Notes: generated by a model from the letters alone, not told the origin. A stretch of DNA of 64,000 bases from Ralstonia condita (GCF_958405655.1 NZ_CATYWO010000006.1:62001-126000); one strand, 5' to 3'. Positions 44,373 through 53,610 are shown, numbered from the stretch's first letter. Numbers and translations are program-made.

Positions 44373-45479
44373 ATGACCCAACAATTGCTGTCCCCCATCC
44401 AGGTCGGTCATACGACCCTCGCCAACCGCGTTGTGATGGCGCCGCTGACGCGCTCTCGCGCCGGCCAGCCCGGCGACGTGCCGACTGAACTGAACGTGAC
44501 TTACTACGCGCAGCGCGCCACCGCTGGCCTGATCGTGACCGAGGCGACGCAAATTTCCCGCCAGGGCCAGGGCTACGCCTGGACGCCCGGCATGTACACC
44601 GACGCGCAGGAGGCCGGCTGGAAGGCGGTGGTGGATGCCGTGCACGCCAAGGGCGGCCGTATTTCGCAGCAACTCTGGCATGTGGGCCGGATCTCGAACA
44701 CGCTGCTCCAGGAAAACGGCCAGGCACCGGTCGCACCGTCGGCGATTGTCGCCAAGGGGGCGCAGAGCTTTGTCGTGCATCCGGACGGTACGCCTGGCAA
44801 CGCGCCGACCAGCGAGCCGCGTGCCTTGGCGACGGAAGAGATTCCCGGCATCGTCGCGCAATACCGCCAGGCCGTGCAGCGCGCACACCGCGCCGGCTTT
44901 GACTTTGTCGAGATCCATGCCGCCAACGGCTATCTGCTGCATCAGTTCCTGTCGACCAACAGCAACCAACGCACCGACCAATATGGTGGTTCGCTGGAAA
45001 ACCGCGCGCGGCTGATCCTGGAAGTGGTTGACACGGCCATCGCCGAGATCGGTGCTGACCGGGTGGGTATCCGCCTGTCGCCGCACTTTGTCGCGCACGA
45101 CATTGCCGATACGCAGGCGGAAGACAGCGCGCTGTACCTCGCGCGTGAACTGACCAAGCGCGGCATCGCCTATCTGCACATCGCCGAGCCGGATTGGGCA
45201 GGTGGCCCGGAGCTGACGACGGATTTCCGTCGCCAGCTGCGCGACGCCTTCCAGGGCACGTTGATCGTCTGCGGCCAATACACGGCGGAAGAGGGCGAAC
45301 AGATGATTGCTTCCGGCCTGGCGGATGCCGTGGCATTCGGCCGTCCCTTCATCGCCAATCCCGACCTGGTTGCGCGTTTCCGCGCGGGTGCAACACTGAA
45401 CACGCCGGACCGTTCAACCTTCTACGGCGGCCAGGAAAAGGGCTACACCGACTATCCGACGCTGGAGGCGGCGGCCTGA
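44373..45479 (+). CDS. nemA: Old yellow enzyme family ene-reductase (N-ethylmaleimide reductase)
   Basis: 368 residues. FMN-dependent NADPH oxidoreductase that reduces electrophilic alkenes and nitro compounds. It starts QQLLSPIQVGHTTLANRVVMAPLTRSRA. The substrate-binding His/Asn pair is in HAANGYLLHQFLS, and the C-terminal flavin phosphate site includes GLADAVAFGRPFIANPDLV. The upstream AGGAG at 8 nt spacing supports ATG 44373. Functionally it detoxifies the electrophiles sensed by the NemR-like repressor. Confidence 0.95.
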   Translation: MTQQLLSPIQVGHTTLANRVVMAPLTRSRAGQPGDVPTELNVTYYAQRATAGLIVTEATQISRQGQGYAWTPGMYTDAQEAGWKAVVDAVHAKGGRISQQLWHVGRISNTLLQENGQAPVAPSAIVAKGAQSFVVHPDGTPGNAPTSEPRALATEEIPGIVAQYRQAVQRAHRAGFDFVEIHAANGYLLHQFLSTNSNQRTDQYGGSLENRARLILEVVDTAIAEIGADRVGIRLSPHFVAHDIADTQAEDSALYLARELTKRGIAYLHIAEPDWAGGPELTTDFRRQLRDAFQGTLIVCGQYTAEEGEQMIASGLADAVAFGRPFIANPDLVARFRAGATLNTPDRSTFYGGQEKGYTDYPTLEAAA

Positions 45480-45500
45480 CCAGACGGGCTATCCGCAAAC

Positions 45501-45539
45501 AAAAAGCCGTGCCGGGCACAACCCGACACGGCTTTTTTT
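45501..45539. terminator. Bidirectional terminator between nemA and the quinone oxidoreductase
   Basis: GCCGTG (45506-45511) and CACGGC (45527-45532) with an inner CGGG/CCCG helix, A-run on one side and seven Ts on the other. The flanking genes converge. Confidence 0.9.
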
Positions 45540-45556
45540 CCAAGCGCTGTCTACAC

Positions 45557-46531
45557 TCAGGGCTGGATGACGACCTTGCCCGTCACCTTGCGTGCGGCCA
45601 TGTCAAGTAGGGCCTGCGTGGTTTGTTCCAGCGGATAACGCGCCGAAATGTGCGGACGGATCTTGCCTTCCTGCATCCAGCCGAGCATCTGCATCATGTT
45701 GGCCAGGTTTGCCTTGGGCTCGCGTCGGGCGAATTCGCCCCAGAATACGCCAACCAGCGACGCGCCCTTGAGCAGCGCGAGGTTCAGCGGCATCTTCGGA
45801 ATTTCGCCATTGGCAAATCCGACCACAAGGTACCGGCCGCGCCAGGCAATCGAGCGGAAGGCCGGCTCCGCGTAAATGCCGCCGACCGGATCGTAAATCA
45901 CGTCCGGCCCCTTGCCGTCGGTGAGCTCCTTGATCCGCTCGCGCAGGTCTTCGGTCGAATAATTGATGAGCGCATCCGCGCCATGGTCCTTGCAGACAGC
46001 GAGCTTTTCATCGCTCGACGCGGCGGCGATCACGCGCGCGCCGATGGCCTTGCCGATCTCAATGGCCGCCAGCCCGACGCCGCCGGCAGCGCCCAGCACC
46101 AGCATCGTCTCGCCGGCCTTGAGTTGCCCGCGATCGACCACCGCATGGTGCGACGTACCGTAGGTGAGCGTGAAGGCGGCCGCCGTATCGAAGGCCATTC
46201 CCGGCGGCATTGGCATCACCACCTTCGCCGGTGCCTTGACCTGCGACGCAAAGGCGCCCTGGCCAAGGAAAGCGATGACGTGGTCGCCGGCCTTGACGTG
46301 CGCCACGCCCTCGCCAACGGAACGCACCACACCCGCGACTTCCGAGCCCGGCGTGAAAGGCAGTTCCGGCTTGAACTGGTACTTGTTCTGGATGATCAGC
46401 ACATCGGGGAAGTTCACGCCTGCCGCCTTGACATCGATGACGACCTCGCCGGCGCCCGGCGAGAGGTCCGGCAGCGTTTCGATCACCAGCGATTCGGGCG
46501 GGCCCCAGGTCTTGCAGACGACGGCTTTCAT
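45557..46531 (-). CDS. NADPH:quinone oxidoreductase, zinc-independent MDR family
   Basis: 324 residues. The N-terminal GroES-like fold has GEVVIDVKAAGVNFPDVLIIQ and SEVAGVV. The Rossmann fold has LVLGAAGGVGLAAIEIGKAIGARVIAAASSDEK, typical of the Qor/crotonyl-CoA-reductase-like medium-chain group without the structural zinc cysteines. KGPDVIYDPVGG is also a family signature. It may share a detoxification role with nemA, with which it converges. The frame is open far upstream, but ATG at 46531 is the family start. Confidence 0.93.
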   Translation of the reverse strand: MKAVVCKTWGPPESLVIETLPDLSPGAGEVVIDVKAAGVNFPDVLIIQNKYQFKPELPFTPGSEVAGVVRSVGEGVAHVKAGDHVIAFLGQGAFASQVKAPAKVVMPMPPGMAFDTAAAFTLTYGTSHHAVVDRGQLKAGETMLVLGAAGGVGLAAIEIGKAIGARVIAAASSDEKLAVCKDHGADALINYSTEDLRERIKELTDGKGPDVIYDPVGGIYAEPAFRSIAWRGRYLVVGFANGEIPKMPLNLALLKGASLVGVFWGEFARREPKANLANMMQMLGWMQEGKIRPHISARYPLEQTTQALLDMAARKVTGKVVIQP

Positions 46532-46728
46532 GGTGTGTCTCCTGATCAATCTAGTGTTGGATTGTTCGCCATCGCGCGTGCATCGCGCGCGATCTCGTCT
46601 GGCAGTGTAACCGAATAAAAGCACGATCGTTCGATTCGGTTTCGTGATGTCGTCGGGCGGATGCGTCGATGGGCTTTCGTCGGTGCGCTCGGCACGCGGG
46701 CGGACACGATTTGGGAACGCCGCTCGGT

Positions 46729-46734
46729 TACAAT
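46729..46734 (+). promoter_or_regulatory. -10 box immediately before surE
   Basis: TACAAT at 46729-46734 lies 7 nt before the surE ATG, and no Shine-Dalgarno is seen in GGTTACAATCCGCGCC. If it is the promoter, the transcript is leaderless or nearly so. Confidence 0.4.
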
Positions 46735-46741
46735 CCGCGCC

Positions 46742-47497
46742 ATGCATATTCTCATCGCCAATGACGACGGATACCTCGCGCCCGGTCTTGCGGCGCTCCA
46801 TCGTGCGCTCGCGCCGCTTGGCCGCGTAACGGTGGTGGCGCCGGAACAGAACCACAGCGGTGCGTCCAACTCGCTCACGCTGCAACGTCCTCTTTCGGTG
46901 TTCGAAGCCACGGAAGGAGCCCAGAAGGGTTTCCGCTTCGTCAATGGCACGCCGACGGACTGCGTGCACATCGCGCTCACCGGCATGATCGACGAGCGGC
47001 CCGACCTGGTCGTCTCCGGCATCAACCAGGGTCAGAACATGGGCGAGGACGTGTTGTACTCCGGCACCGTCGCCGCTGCCATCGAGGGCTACCTGTTCGG
47101 TATTCCGTCGATCGCTTTCTCGCAGGTCGACAAAGGCTGGACGCATCTCGATGCCGCGGAGCGGGTCGTCCGTGAAGTGGTGGAGCGCTATCTGGCCGAT
47201 CCGCTCGACGGTTCCGTCCTGCTCAACGTCAACATTCCGAATGTCCCTTACAGTGAACTGGCGGGATGGCGGGCAACACGCCTCGGCAAGCGGCACCAGT
47301 CGCAACCGGTGATCCGCCAGGCCAATCCGCGTGGGGAGCCCATTTTTTGGGTCGGCGCGGCCGGTGACGCAAAGGATGCCAGTGAGGGCACCGATTTTCA
47401 CGCTGTCGCGAATGGCTTCGTTTCGCTGACGCCGCTGCAACTCGACCTGACCGACACGGCGCAATTGGGCGCGGTGCGCCGCTGGCAAACGTCATGA
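46742..47497 (+). CDS. surE: 5'/3'-nucleotidase SurE
   Basis: 251 residues. It starts MHILIANDDGYLAPGLAAL with the metal-binding NDD motif. APEQNHSGASNSLTL, NGTPTDCVHIALTG and VVSGINQGQNMGEDVLYSGTV are SurE signatures. It dephosphorylates nucleoside monophosphates and short polyphosphate. It leads the surE-pcm-nlpD-rpoS cluster conserved in beta- and gammaproteobacteria. ATG 46742 is the family start. Confidence 0.97.
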   Translation: MHILIANDDGYLAPGLAALHRALAPLGRVTVVAPEQNHSGASNSLTLQRPLSVFEATEGAQKGFRFVNGTPTDCVHIALTGMIDERPDLVVSGINQGQNMGEDVLYSGTVAAAIEGYLFGIPSIAFSQVDKGWTHLDAAERVVREVVERYLADPLDGSVLLNVNIPNVPYSELAGWRATRLGKRHQSQPVIRQANPRGEPIFWVGAAGDAKDASEGTDFHAVANGFVSLTPLQLDLTDTAQLGAVRRWQTS

Positions 47498-47512
47498 TTG
47501 CCCTGGTGGCTC

Positions 47513-48457
47513 ATGTCTGAGCGTCCGCGCGGCCGGCGCTTTCCCCTGACCCTCGACGCCGTCGTTGAGCGTCAACCTGCAGAGCGCCAGCGCGAGACAC
47601 GGATCTCCTCCGGTGTCAGCGCTGTGCCCAGACCCACGCCCGCCCGTGCCGTGTCCGTTGAGCGTCTGGGGTCTGCGCCTGTGCCGGCGCCCGCGGCGCA
47701 GCGCGTCGCTGGCGTCGACGCAACAGTCGGAGCCGTTGCCGCCAGCGCGGTGCAGGCTCGAACGCAGGCAGCCCATGCGGCAGCGGGTGGCATGGCATCG
47801 GATCGTGCACGTCAGGCCCTGGTAGGCCGCGTGCAGGCCGCAGGGGTGAGCAGTGCCCGCGTCCTCGCAGCCATTGGCGCTGTCCCGCGTCATTTGTTTG
47901 TCGATGCTGGGCTGGCCTCGCAGGCCTATGAAGACTCCGCATTGCCGATCGGCCATCAGCAAACCATCTCTAAGCCCTCGGTGGTCGGCCGCATGATCGA
48001 GTTGCTGGTGCGCGACCGACCTGCCCGCCGGGGTGCGCCGCTGGCGCGCGTGCTGGAAATCGGAACAGGCTGTGGTTATCAGGCGGCCGTGCTGTCGCAG
48101 CTTGCCGACGAGGTGTACTCGATCGAGCGCGTGCGGCCGCTGCATGAAAAAGCCAAAGCGAACTTGCGGCCACTCCGGGTGCCAAACATCCGGCTGCACT
48201 ACGGCGACGGCATGCTCGGGCTACCGAAGGCTGCGCCCTTCGATGCCATCATCCTGGCTGCGGCGGGGATGGAGGTGCCGCAGGCGCTGCTCGACCAGCT
48301 TGCCATCGGGGGCCGTCTGATCGCTCCCGTGGCGGCCGAACGTAGCGGCGGTCCGGCTCAGCAGCTCGTTCTGATCGAGCGCAGCAGCCGATTCCAGTTT
48401 CACAGTACCGCCCTTGAAGGCGTTTTCTTTGTCCCGTTAAAATCAGGAACTGTTTAG
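47513..48457 (+). CDS. pcm: Protein-L-isoaspartate O-methyltransferase with N-terminal extension
   Basis: 314 residues, about 100 longer than E. coli Pcm. Residues from about 100 onwards form the methyltransferase: SMSDRARQ-like SDRARQALVGRVQAAGVS, PRHLFVDAGLASQAYEDSALPIGHQQTIS, and the SAM site LEIGTGCGYQAAVLSQLADEVYSIERV. The first 90 residues are Arg/Ala/Pro-rich and low in complexity. The enzyme repairs isoaspartyl damage. The start may instead be TTG 47498; ATG 47513 is preferred. The surE stop is 15 bp upstream. Confidence 0.94.
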   Translation: MSERPRGRRFPLTLDAVVERQPAERQRETRISSGVSAVPRPTPARAVSVERLGSAPVPAPAAQRVAGVDATVGAVAASAVQARTQAAHAAAGGMASDRARQALVGRVQAAGVSSARVLAAIGAVPRHLFVDAGLASQAYEDSALPIGHQQTISKPSVVGRMIELLVRDRPARRGAPLARVLEIGTGCGYQAAVLSQLADEVYSIERVRPLHEKAKANLRPLRVPNIRLHYGDGMLGLPKAAPFDAIILAAAGMEVPQALLDQLAIGGRLIAPVAAERSGGPAQQLVLIERSSRFQFHSTALEGVFFVPLKSGTV

Positions 48458-48458
48458 C

Positions 48459-49286
48459 ATGTCCACTTCCCGGAGCTTCATGAACCGTCCAAGCCCCGCA
48501 CGCGCCGGCCGGCTCGCTGTGGCCATGGTGTCGACCGCATTGCTGGCGGCTTGCGCATCCTCCGGCAACCAGGCGCCTGTTCTCGACCGCACCTCGCGTG
48601 CCGGCAGCACGACCACCGTTTCGCAGGAGCCGCCACCCCCGGGCTATTATCGGGTCAAGCGTGGCGATACGTTGTACAGCATCGCCCTGCGCAATGGCCA
48701 GGCCCCGCGTGACCTGGTGGCCTGGAACAACATCGCCAATCCGAATCAGATCGAGGTGGATCAGCTGATCCGTGTGGTGCCCCCGAATGCCGACGTGAGC
48801 AGCAGCGGGGCTGTCGTCACGCCCGTCCGCCCGGCCAACACGACCGCGCAACCCGTCGATTCCGCGCCGGTGACCCCGTCGCCCGCGACTGCGTCCGGGA
48901 CCGCTGCCGGGGCAAGCGACAGCGCGATTGCATTGGCTTGGCCCGCACGCGGCACGCTCATCAACCGTTTCGATGACAAGGGCAACAAAGGCATCGATAT
49001 CGGTGGCAAGCGCGGTGAGCCGGTGGTCGCTGCCGATGACGGAAAAGTGATCCACGTCGGACCCTTGCGTGGGTACGGGAATCTTGTCATCATCAAACAC
49101 AACGACACGTTCCTGACCGCCTACGGTAACAACGACAAGGTTCTGGTCACCGAGCAATCCACGGTCAAGAAAGGGCAAAAGATCGCCGAAATGGGCAGTA
49201 CCGATGCGGATCGCGTAAAGCTTCACTTTGAAGTGCGCCGTAACGGCAAGCCGGTCGATCCGATGCGTTTCCTGCCGCCTCAATAG
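48459..49286 (+). CDS. nlpD: NlpD/LppB-type lipoprotein with LysM and degenerate LytM domain
   Basis: 275 residues. The N-terminal signal ends in lipobox LLAACASSG. A LysM domain (about 66-108) contains YYRVKRGDTLYSIALRNG. The C-terminal M23/LytM domain lacks catalytic residues: NKGIDIGG replaces the zinc-binding H-x3-D, and VKLHFEVR lacks the first His. This matches E. coli NlpD, which activates the amidase AmiC in septum splitting rather than cutting peptidoglycan itself. It starts one base after the pcm stop and precedes rpoS by 8 bp. Confidence 0.95.
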   Translation: MSTSRSFMNRPSPARAGRLAVAMVSTALLAACASSGNQAPVLDRTSRAGSTTTVSQEPPPPGYYRVKRGDTLYSIALRNGQAPRDLVAWNNIANPNQIEVDQLIRVVPPNADVSSSGAVVTPVRPANTTAQPVDSAPVTPSPATASGTAAGASDSAIALAWPARGTLINRFDDKGNKGIDIGGKRGEPVVAADDGKVIHVGPLRGYGNLVIIKHNDTFLTAYGNNDKVLVTEQSTVKKGQKIAEMGSTDADRVKLHFEVRRNGKPVDPMRFLPPQ

Positions 49287-49294
49287 AGGAATGC

Positions 49295-50425
49295 ATGCCG
49301 CGCCAGAAAGCCGCCACGCCCGCCAGCCCCGCCGATGACAACATCGACGCTGCAGATGGCCAAAGCGCCGCCAATGGGCGCGCGGGGCGGCGTCCGCGCG
49401 GCGCGGCGCAGGCTCCCGCGGGAGACATCGAAGTCGTCGATGCATTGATCGAAGACGCACCCGTTGCCGACGCGACCGATCTCAGTGATAACGCTGACGT
49501 CGAAGAGTCCGACGAAGACGAGGAAGAATCGGCGGAGGCGGAAGAGCCTGCACCGGAAGAGGATTTTCGCAAGGTGCTGCAGGCAGAGCTTGCGGCCGAC
49601 ACCGTTCAGCACTACCTGAATCGCATCAGCATCAAGCCACTGCTGACGCCGGCCGAAGAACTGCATTTCTCGACACTGGCCAAGGCGGGCGAATTCACTG
49701 CGCGGCAGGTCATGATCGAGCGCAATCTGCGCTTGGTGGTGAGCATCGCAAAGGGTTATCTGAACCGCGGTGTCCCGCTGCTCGATCTCATCGAAGAGGG
49801 CAACCTTGGCCTCATGCACGCGATCGAGAAGTTCGACCCTGAGCGCGGATTCCGCTTCTCGACATATGCAACGTGGTGGATTCGCCAGAGCATCGAGCGC
49901 GCAATCATGAATCAGGCGCGTACGGTGCGATTGCCCGTGCATGTGATTCGCGAACTCAACCAGGTGTTGCGTGCCAAACGCCATCTGGAGAAGAGCGGTG
50001 TCGACGGCCGTGACGCGAGCCTGGAAGACATCGCCCACCTGCTCGGCAAAACGACTGACGAAGTGCAGGACGTGCTCTCGCTCAACGAGCACACGACTTC
50101 GCTGGATACGCCTTTCGATCTTGATCCAGGTACGAGCCTGCTCGATTTCCTGTCGGACGAACATGGCGCCTCGCCGGATCAGGAGGTCGCGCATCGCGAG
50201 CTGTCGCACCTGATGAAATCGTGGCTTGCGCGGCTGTCGGATAAACACCGCTACGTGGTCGAGCGCCGCTTTGGTCTCAACCACATCGAGCCTGCGACGC
50301 TGGAAGAATTGGCTGCCGAGATGGGCCTCACGCGTGAACGCGTTCGCCAGATCCAGCAAGAGGCGCTGGTCAAGCTCAAGCGGCATTTCGCCTCGCAAGG
50401 CGTACGGAAAGACGCGGTGCTGTAA
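49295..50425 (+). CDS. rpoS: RNA polymerase sigma factor RpoS (sigma-38)
   Basis: 376 residues. The acidic N-terminal tail (about 1-90, with SDEDEEESAEAEEPAPEEDF) precedes region 1.2 (DTVQHYLNRISIKPLLTPAEELHFSTLAKAG). Region 2 is RNLRLVVSIAKGYLNRGVPLLDLIEEGNLGLMHAIEKFDPERGFRFSTYATWWIRQSIERA, and region 4 is LARLSDKHRYVVERRFGLNHIEP with the RERVRQIQQEALVKL helix. Position after nlpD is typical, and the RpoS promoter normally lies within nlpD. It governs stationary phase and general stress response. Confidence 0.96.
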   Translation: MPRQKAATPASPADDNIDAADGQSAANGRAGRRPRGAAQAPAGDIEVVDALIEDAPVADATDLSDNADVEESDEDEEESAEAEEPAPEEDFRKVLQAELAADTVQHYLNRISIKPLLTPAEELHFSTLAKAGEFTARQVMIERNLRLVVSIAKGYLNRGVPLLDLIEEGNLGLMHAIEKFDPERGFRFSTYATWWIRQSIERAIMNQARTVRLPVHVIRELNQVLRAKRHLEKSGVDGRDASLEDIAHLLGKTTDEVQDVLSLNEHTTSLDTPFDLDPGTSLLDFLSDEHGASPDQEVAHRELSHLMKSWLARLSDKHRYVVERRFGLNHIEPATLEELAAEMGLTRERVRQIQQEALVKLKRHFASQGVRKDAVL

Positions 50426-50452
50426 GACCCCGCTGCTCGTCTTCTTTATCCC

Positions 50453-51316
50453 TCAATCGTTTTTCAGTTCAAGCAGCATTGGTTGATGGTCCGATGCCTG
50501 CGTGGCGCCGTTCACCTCGACGCGCAGCAAGCGTTCTCTCAGCGGTTCGCTGATCAACATGAAATCGCATGCGTAGGCGGGCTCGGCCCAGCCGGCGCGG
50601 TCATGCACGCCGAAGGTGGGCGGCTGCGGCGTCGACCCATGAGCGACCTGCCATGCGTCGTGCAATGAGGGTTCCTGCGCGAACGGACCGGTGGCCAAGT
50701 GCTTCGGCGCCGAATCCGTTCTGCAGTTGAAGTCGCCGCAGATGACGGTCGCCATGGTTTGCGCGAGCGGCCGGAAGGGGCCATCTTCCGGTTCGGGGCC
50801 AAGGATGGGCGGGTGGGCTGCTCGGGCGCAGCCTTCCGCGTGGATGGCGCGTAGCGCGTCAACCTGCGCAAGCCGCTGAGGTTCCGAGTAATACTCCAGA
50901 TGCGTCGTGATGACGCGCAGCGGGCCAAACTGGGCCTGCAGAACCGCCTCGATGGCCATGCGGGGCATCGTCGGCGTCGTATCCGGCGGGCAAGGGAGCG
51001 CGTGGCGGATGACGTACAGCACGGGCAGTCGTGTAGCGATGGCGTTGCCGAGGCGTTGTACGCGCGTGCCGTCGCCGCGTTCGAGCGCGAAGCCCCCGAT
51101 CACGGTGTACTGCGCGCCAAGTGCGTTCGCGATTTCTCCCCATTGATTGACGCCCGGGTGACCGGGGAGGCTGCCGAAGCCGGCGGTCACCTCCTGCAGG
51201 CACAGCACGTCAAGCTTCCCCATGGCGCTTGCTTCGCCGAGTTGGCGTGCGAGGTCAACGCGCCCGTCGGCGCCGCGGCCCCATTGGATGTTCCACGTCA
51301 GGATGATGGTGCCCAT
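50453..51316 (-). CDS. Endonuclease/exonuclease/phosphatase (EEP) family protein
   Basis: 287 residues. Family motifs are TILTWNIQWGRG, DVLCLQEV (catalytic Glu), VICGDFNCRTD and the C-terminal SDHQPMLLEL (Asp-His pair). Members hydrolyse phosphodiesters in nucleic acids, sphingomyelin or inositides; no signal peptide is apparent, so a cytoplasmic nuclease or phosphatase is more likely. It is convergent with rpoS and divergent from rlmD. Confidence 0.9.
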   Translation of the reverse strand: MGTIILTWNIQWGRGADGRVDLARQLGEASAMGKLDVLCLQEVTAGFGSLPGHPGVNQWGEIANALGAQYTVIGGFALERGDGTRVQRLGNAIATRLPVLYVIRHALPCPPDTTPTMPRMAIEAVLQAQFGPLRVITTHLEYYSEPQRLAQVDALRAIHAEGCARAAHPPILGPEPEDGPFRPLAQTMATVICGDFNCRTDSAPKHLATGPFAQEPSLHDAWQVAHGSTPQPPTFGVHDRAGWAEPAYACDFMLISEPLRERLLRVEVNGATQASDHQPMLLELKND

Positions 51317-51338
51317 GCTGGCCCTCCGGTGTCTTACA

Positions 51339-52820
51339 ATGCCGCCCTTGTCCCCAATTTTCCCAGGCTCGCCCGTGTCTCAAGCTGCATCCAATGTCAC
51401 GCCTTCGTCTTCTGATCCAGCAGCCGCTGAGCCAGCCAAGGTGTCGCGGGGCCGCAGGAAGCCCGAGATGCCTGTGGCGGGCCCGCTGGAGATTGTCTCC
51501 CTCGACAGCGAGGCGCGCGGTGTCGGTCGCCTGGTCAACGAAGACGGCACGCCCGGCAAGGTTGTTTTCGTGGAAGGCGCGTTACCGGGCGAGCGGGTGA
51601 TGTATCGCACCCATCGTGCCAAGCCGTCATACGAGCAGGCGAGTGTGGTGACTATTCTGCGCCAGTCCGCTTCGCGCGTGAGGCCACCATGCAAGTTCTT
51701 TGGTGTCTGTGGCGGCTGCTCGATGCAGCATCTGGACTCTCGAGCGCAGGTTGCCATCAAGCAGCGTGTCCTGGAGGATGACCTGTGGCACCTCGCCAAA
51801 CTGCGGCCTGATGTCGTGTTCAGGCCGATCGCGGGGCCCGATTGGGGTTACCGTTATCGCGCCCGCCTGACGGTGCGGCATGTGGCGGCCAAGGGTGGTG
51901 TGCTGGTCGGTTTTCACGAGCGCAAGAGCAGCTATGTCGCCGACATGACTTCCTGCGAGGTGTTGCCGCCGCATGTGTCGGCGTTGCTGGTGCCGCTGCG
52001 CGAATTGGTGGGGCGCCTGTCGATCGTGCAGCGCATGCCCCAGATCGAACTGGCAGTCGGTCAGGATGTGACGGCGCTGGTGCTGCGCAATCTGGAACCC
52101 ATTACGCCCGCCGATGAAAACGAACTTCGAGCGTTCGCTGATCAGCATGACGTGCAGTTCTGGTTGCAGCCTAAGGGGCCAGACACGGTCTACCCGTTCT
52201 ATCCGCTTGACCGCCAACTGACCTACACGTTGCCTGAGTTCGGTATCACGATGCCGTTCAAGCCGACGGACTTTACCCAGGTCAACCACCAGATCAATCG
52301 CGTGTTGATGTCGCGCGCGTTGAAGCTGCTGGACGCGCAGCCTGCCGACCGCTTGCTCGACCTGTTCTGCGGCATTGGCAACTTCACGCTGCCGATGGCG
52401 ACCCGGGCCCGCGAAGTCATGGGCATCGAGGGCAGCGAGGCGCTGACCACCCGTGCGCTTGCCAATGCCAAGCACAACGGACTCGATTCGAAGACGACGT
52501 TTGCGTGCCGGAACCTGTTCGAAGTGACGGCTGACGATATTGCCGCGTTGGGCAAGTTCGACCGCTGGTTGGTCGACCCGCCGCGCGAGGGGGCGCTGGC
52601 TGTGTCCAAGGCGCTGGCGGAGTTGGCCCAGCGTGGTGGCGACGCAGCAGCGCTGCTGCCGCGTCGCATCGTCTACGTGTCATGCAATCCGGCCACGCTG
52701 GCACGTGATGCCGGTCTGCTCGTGCACGAAGCCGGTTATCGGCTGGCGGGGGCGGGTGTGGTGAACATGTTTCCGCACACGTCGCATGTGGAATCAATGG
52801 CGGTGTTTGAGCGGAATTGA
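51339..52820 (+). CDS. rlmD: 23S rRNA (uracil-1939-C5)-methyltransferase
   Basis: About 493 residues. The N-terminal TRAM domain (IVSLDSEARGVGRLVNEDGTPGKVVFVEGALPGE) is followed by a 4Fe-4S motif CKFFGVCGGCSMQHL and the SAM-dependent domain DRLLDLFCGIGNFTLPMA. The catalytic cysteine is in YVSCNPATLARDAG. It methylates U1939 of 23S rRNA. The start is uncertain: ATG 51339 lies within a TACAAT -10-like box, and GTG 51375 (protein start SQAASNVTP) is equally possible. Confidence 0.93.
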   Translation: MPPLSPIFPGSPVSQAASNVTPSSSDPAAAEPAKVSRGRRKPEMPVAGPLEIVSLDSEARGVGRLVNEDGTPGKVVFVEGALPGERVMYRTHRAKPSYEQASVVTILRQSASRVRPPCKFFGVCGGCSMQHLDSRAQVAIKQRVLEDDLWHLAKLRPDVVFRPIAGPDWGYRYRARLTVRHVAAKGGVLVGFHERKSSYVADMTSCEVLPPHVSALLVPLRELVGRLSIVQRMPQIELAVGQDVTALVLRNLEPITPADENELRAFADQHDVQFWLQPKGPDTVYPFYPLDRQLTYTLPEFGITMPFKPTDFTQVNHQINRVLMSRALKLLDAQPADRLLDLFCGIGNFTLPMATRAREVMGIEGSEALTTRALANAKHNGLDSKTTFACRNLFEVTADDIAALGKFDRWLVDPPREGALAVSKALAELAQRGGDAAALLPRRIVYVSCNPATLARDAGLLVHEAGYRLAGAGVVNMFPHTSHVESMAVFERN

Positions 52821-52844
52821 TGGCGGGCTCCGCGCAGCCGACAA

Positions 52845-52880
52845 AAAAACCGGCGCTTGGTGCGCCGGTTTTTCTTTTTT
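52845..52880. terminator. Terminator between rlmD and the Bax inhibitor gene
   Basis: ACCGGCGC (52849-52856), loop TTGGT, GCGCCGGT (52862-52869) with A-run and T-run flanks. Shared by the convergent genes. Confidence 0.88.
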
Positions 52881-52908
52881 GCTGTGCCGCCAGCGGCGCA
52901 GCGCGACG

Positions 52909-53610
52909 TCAGTCGCGATTGCCGCCGAAGATTCCGAGGATGGCGAGCAGGTTCGTGAAGATGTTGTAGACGTCCAGGTAGATCGCCAGGGTAGCGGTTA
53001 CATAGTTGGTTTCGCCGCCATTCACGATGCGTTGCACGTCGAACAGGATGTAGGCCGAGAAGATCGCGATGGCCAGCACCGAGATCGTGAGCATCATTGC
53101 CGGCAGTTGTAGCCAGATGTTGGCCACCGAGCCGACGATCAGCACCAGCACGCCCATGAACAGCCATTTGCCCAAGCCCGAGAAGTCGCGCTTGCTGACC
53201 GTGGCGACCGTAGCCATCGCGCCGAAGATGATGGCCGTGCCGCCAAAGGCAGTCATGATGAGCGAGGCGCCGTTCGAAAAACCGAGAATCATCCCGATGA
53301 GGCGCGACAGCATCAGGCCCATGAAGAACGTGAAGCCGAGCAGCAGGGCGACTCCAAGGCCGCTATTCTTGAAACGCTCAATGGCGTAGAAGAAGCCGAA
53401 GGCCACGGCCATGAACAGCACGAAGCCCATGAGCGGGTTGCGTGCCATCAGGTTGAAGCCTGTGGCGACGCCAATCCACGCACCGAGGATGGTGGGGATC
53501 ATGGAAATTGCGAGCAGCCAATACGTATTGCGCAGCACGCGGTTGCGGACGGCCAACGCGCCGGCGGTGCCGGAAGCGCCAAAACCGTACGTGTTGAGTT
53601 GGTTGTCCAT
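52909..53610 (-). CDS. Bax inhibitor-1 family (YbhL-like) membrane protein
   Basis: 233 residues with seven predicted membrane segments: the first around NRVLRNTYWLLAISMIPTILGAWIGV, the last near the C terminus with AILGIFGGNRD. The pattern DVQRIVNGGETNYVTATLAIYLDVYNIF matches the BI-1/TMBIM signature, including the Asp pair linked to calcium leak and pH sensing in bacterial homologues. AAGGAG (53621-53616) with 5-nt spacing supports ATG at 53610, although the frame is open 49 codons further up. That upstream part instead forms a structured leader. Confidence 0.92.
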   Translation of the reverse strand: MDNQLNTYGFGASGTAGALAVRNRVLRNTYWLLAISMIPTILGAWIGVATGFNLMARNPLMGFVLFMAVAFGFFYAIERFKNSGLGVALLLGFTFFMGLMLSRLIGMILGFSNGASLIMTAFGGTAIIFGAMATVATVSKRDFSGLGKWLFMGVLVLIVGSVANIWLQLPAMMLTISVLAIAIFSAYILFDVQRIVNGGETNYVTATLAIYLDVYNIFTNLLAILGIFGGNRD

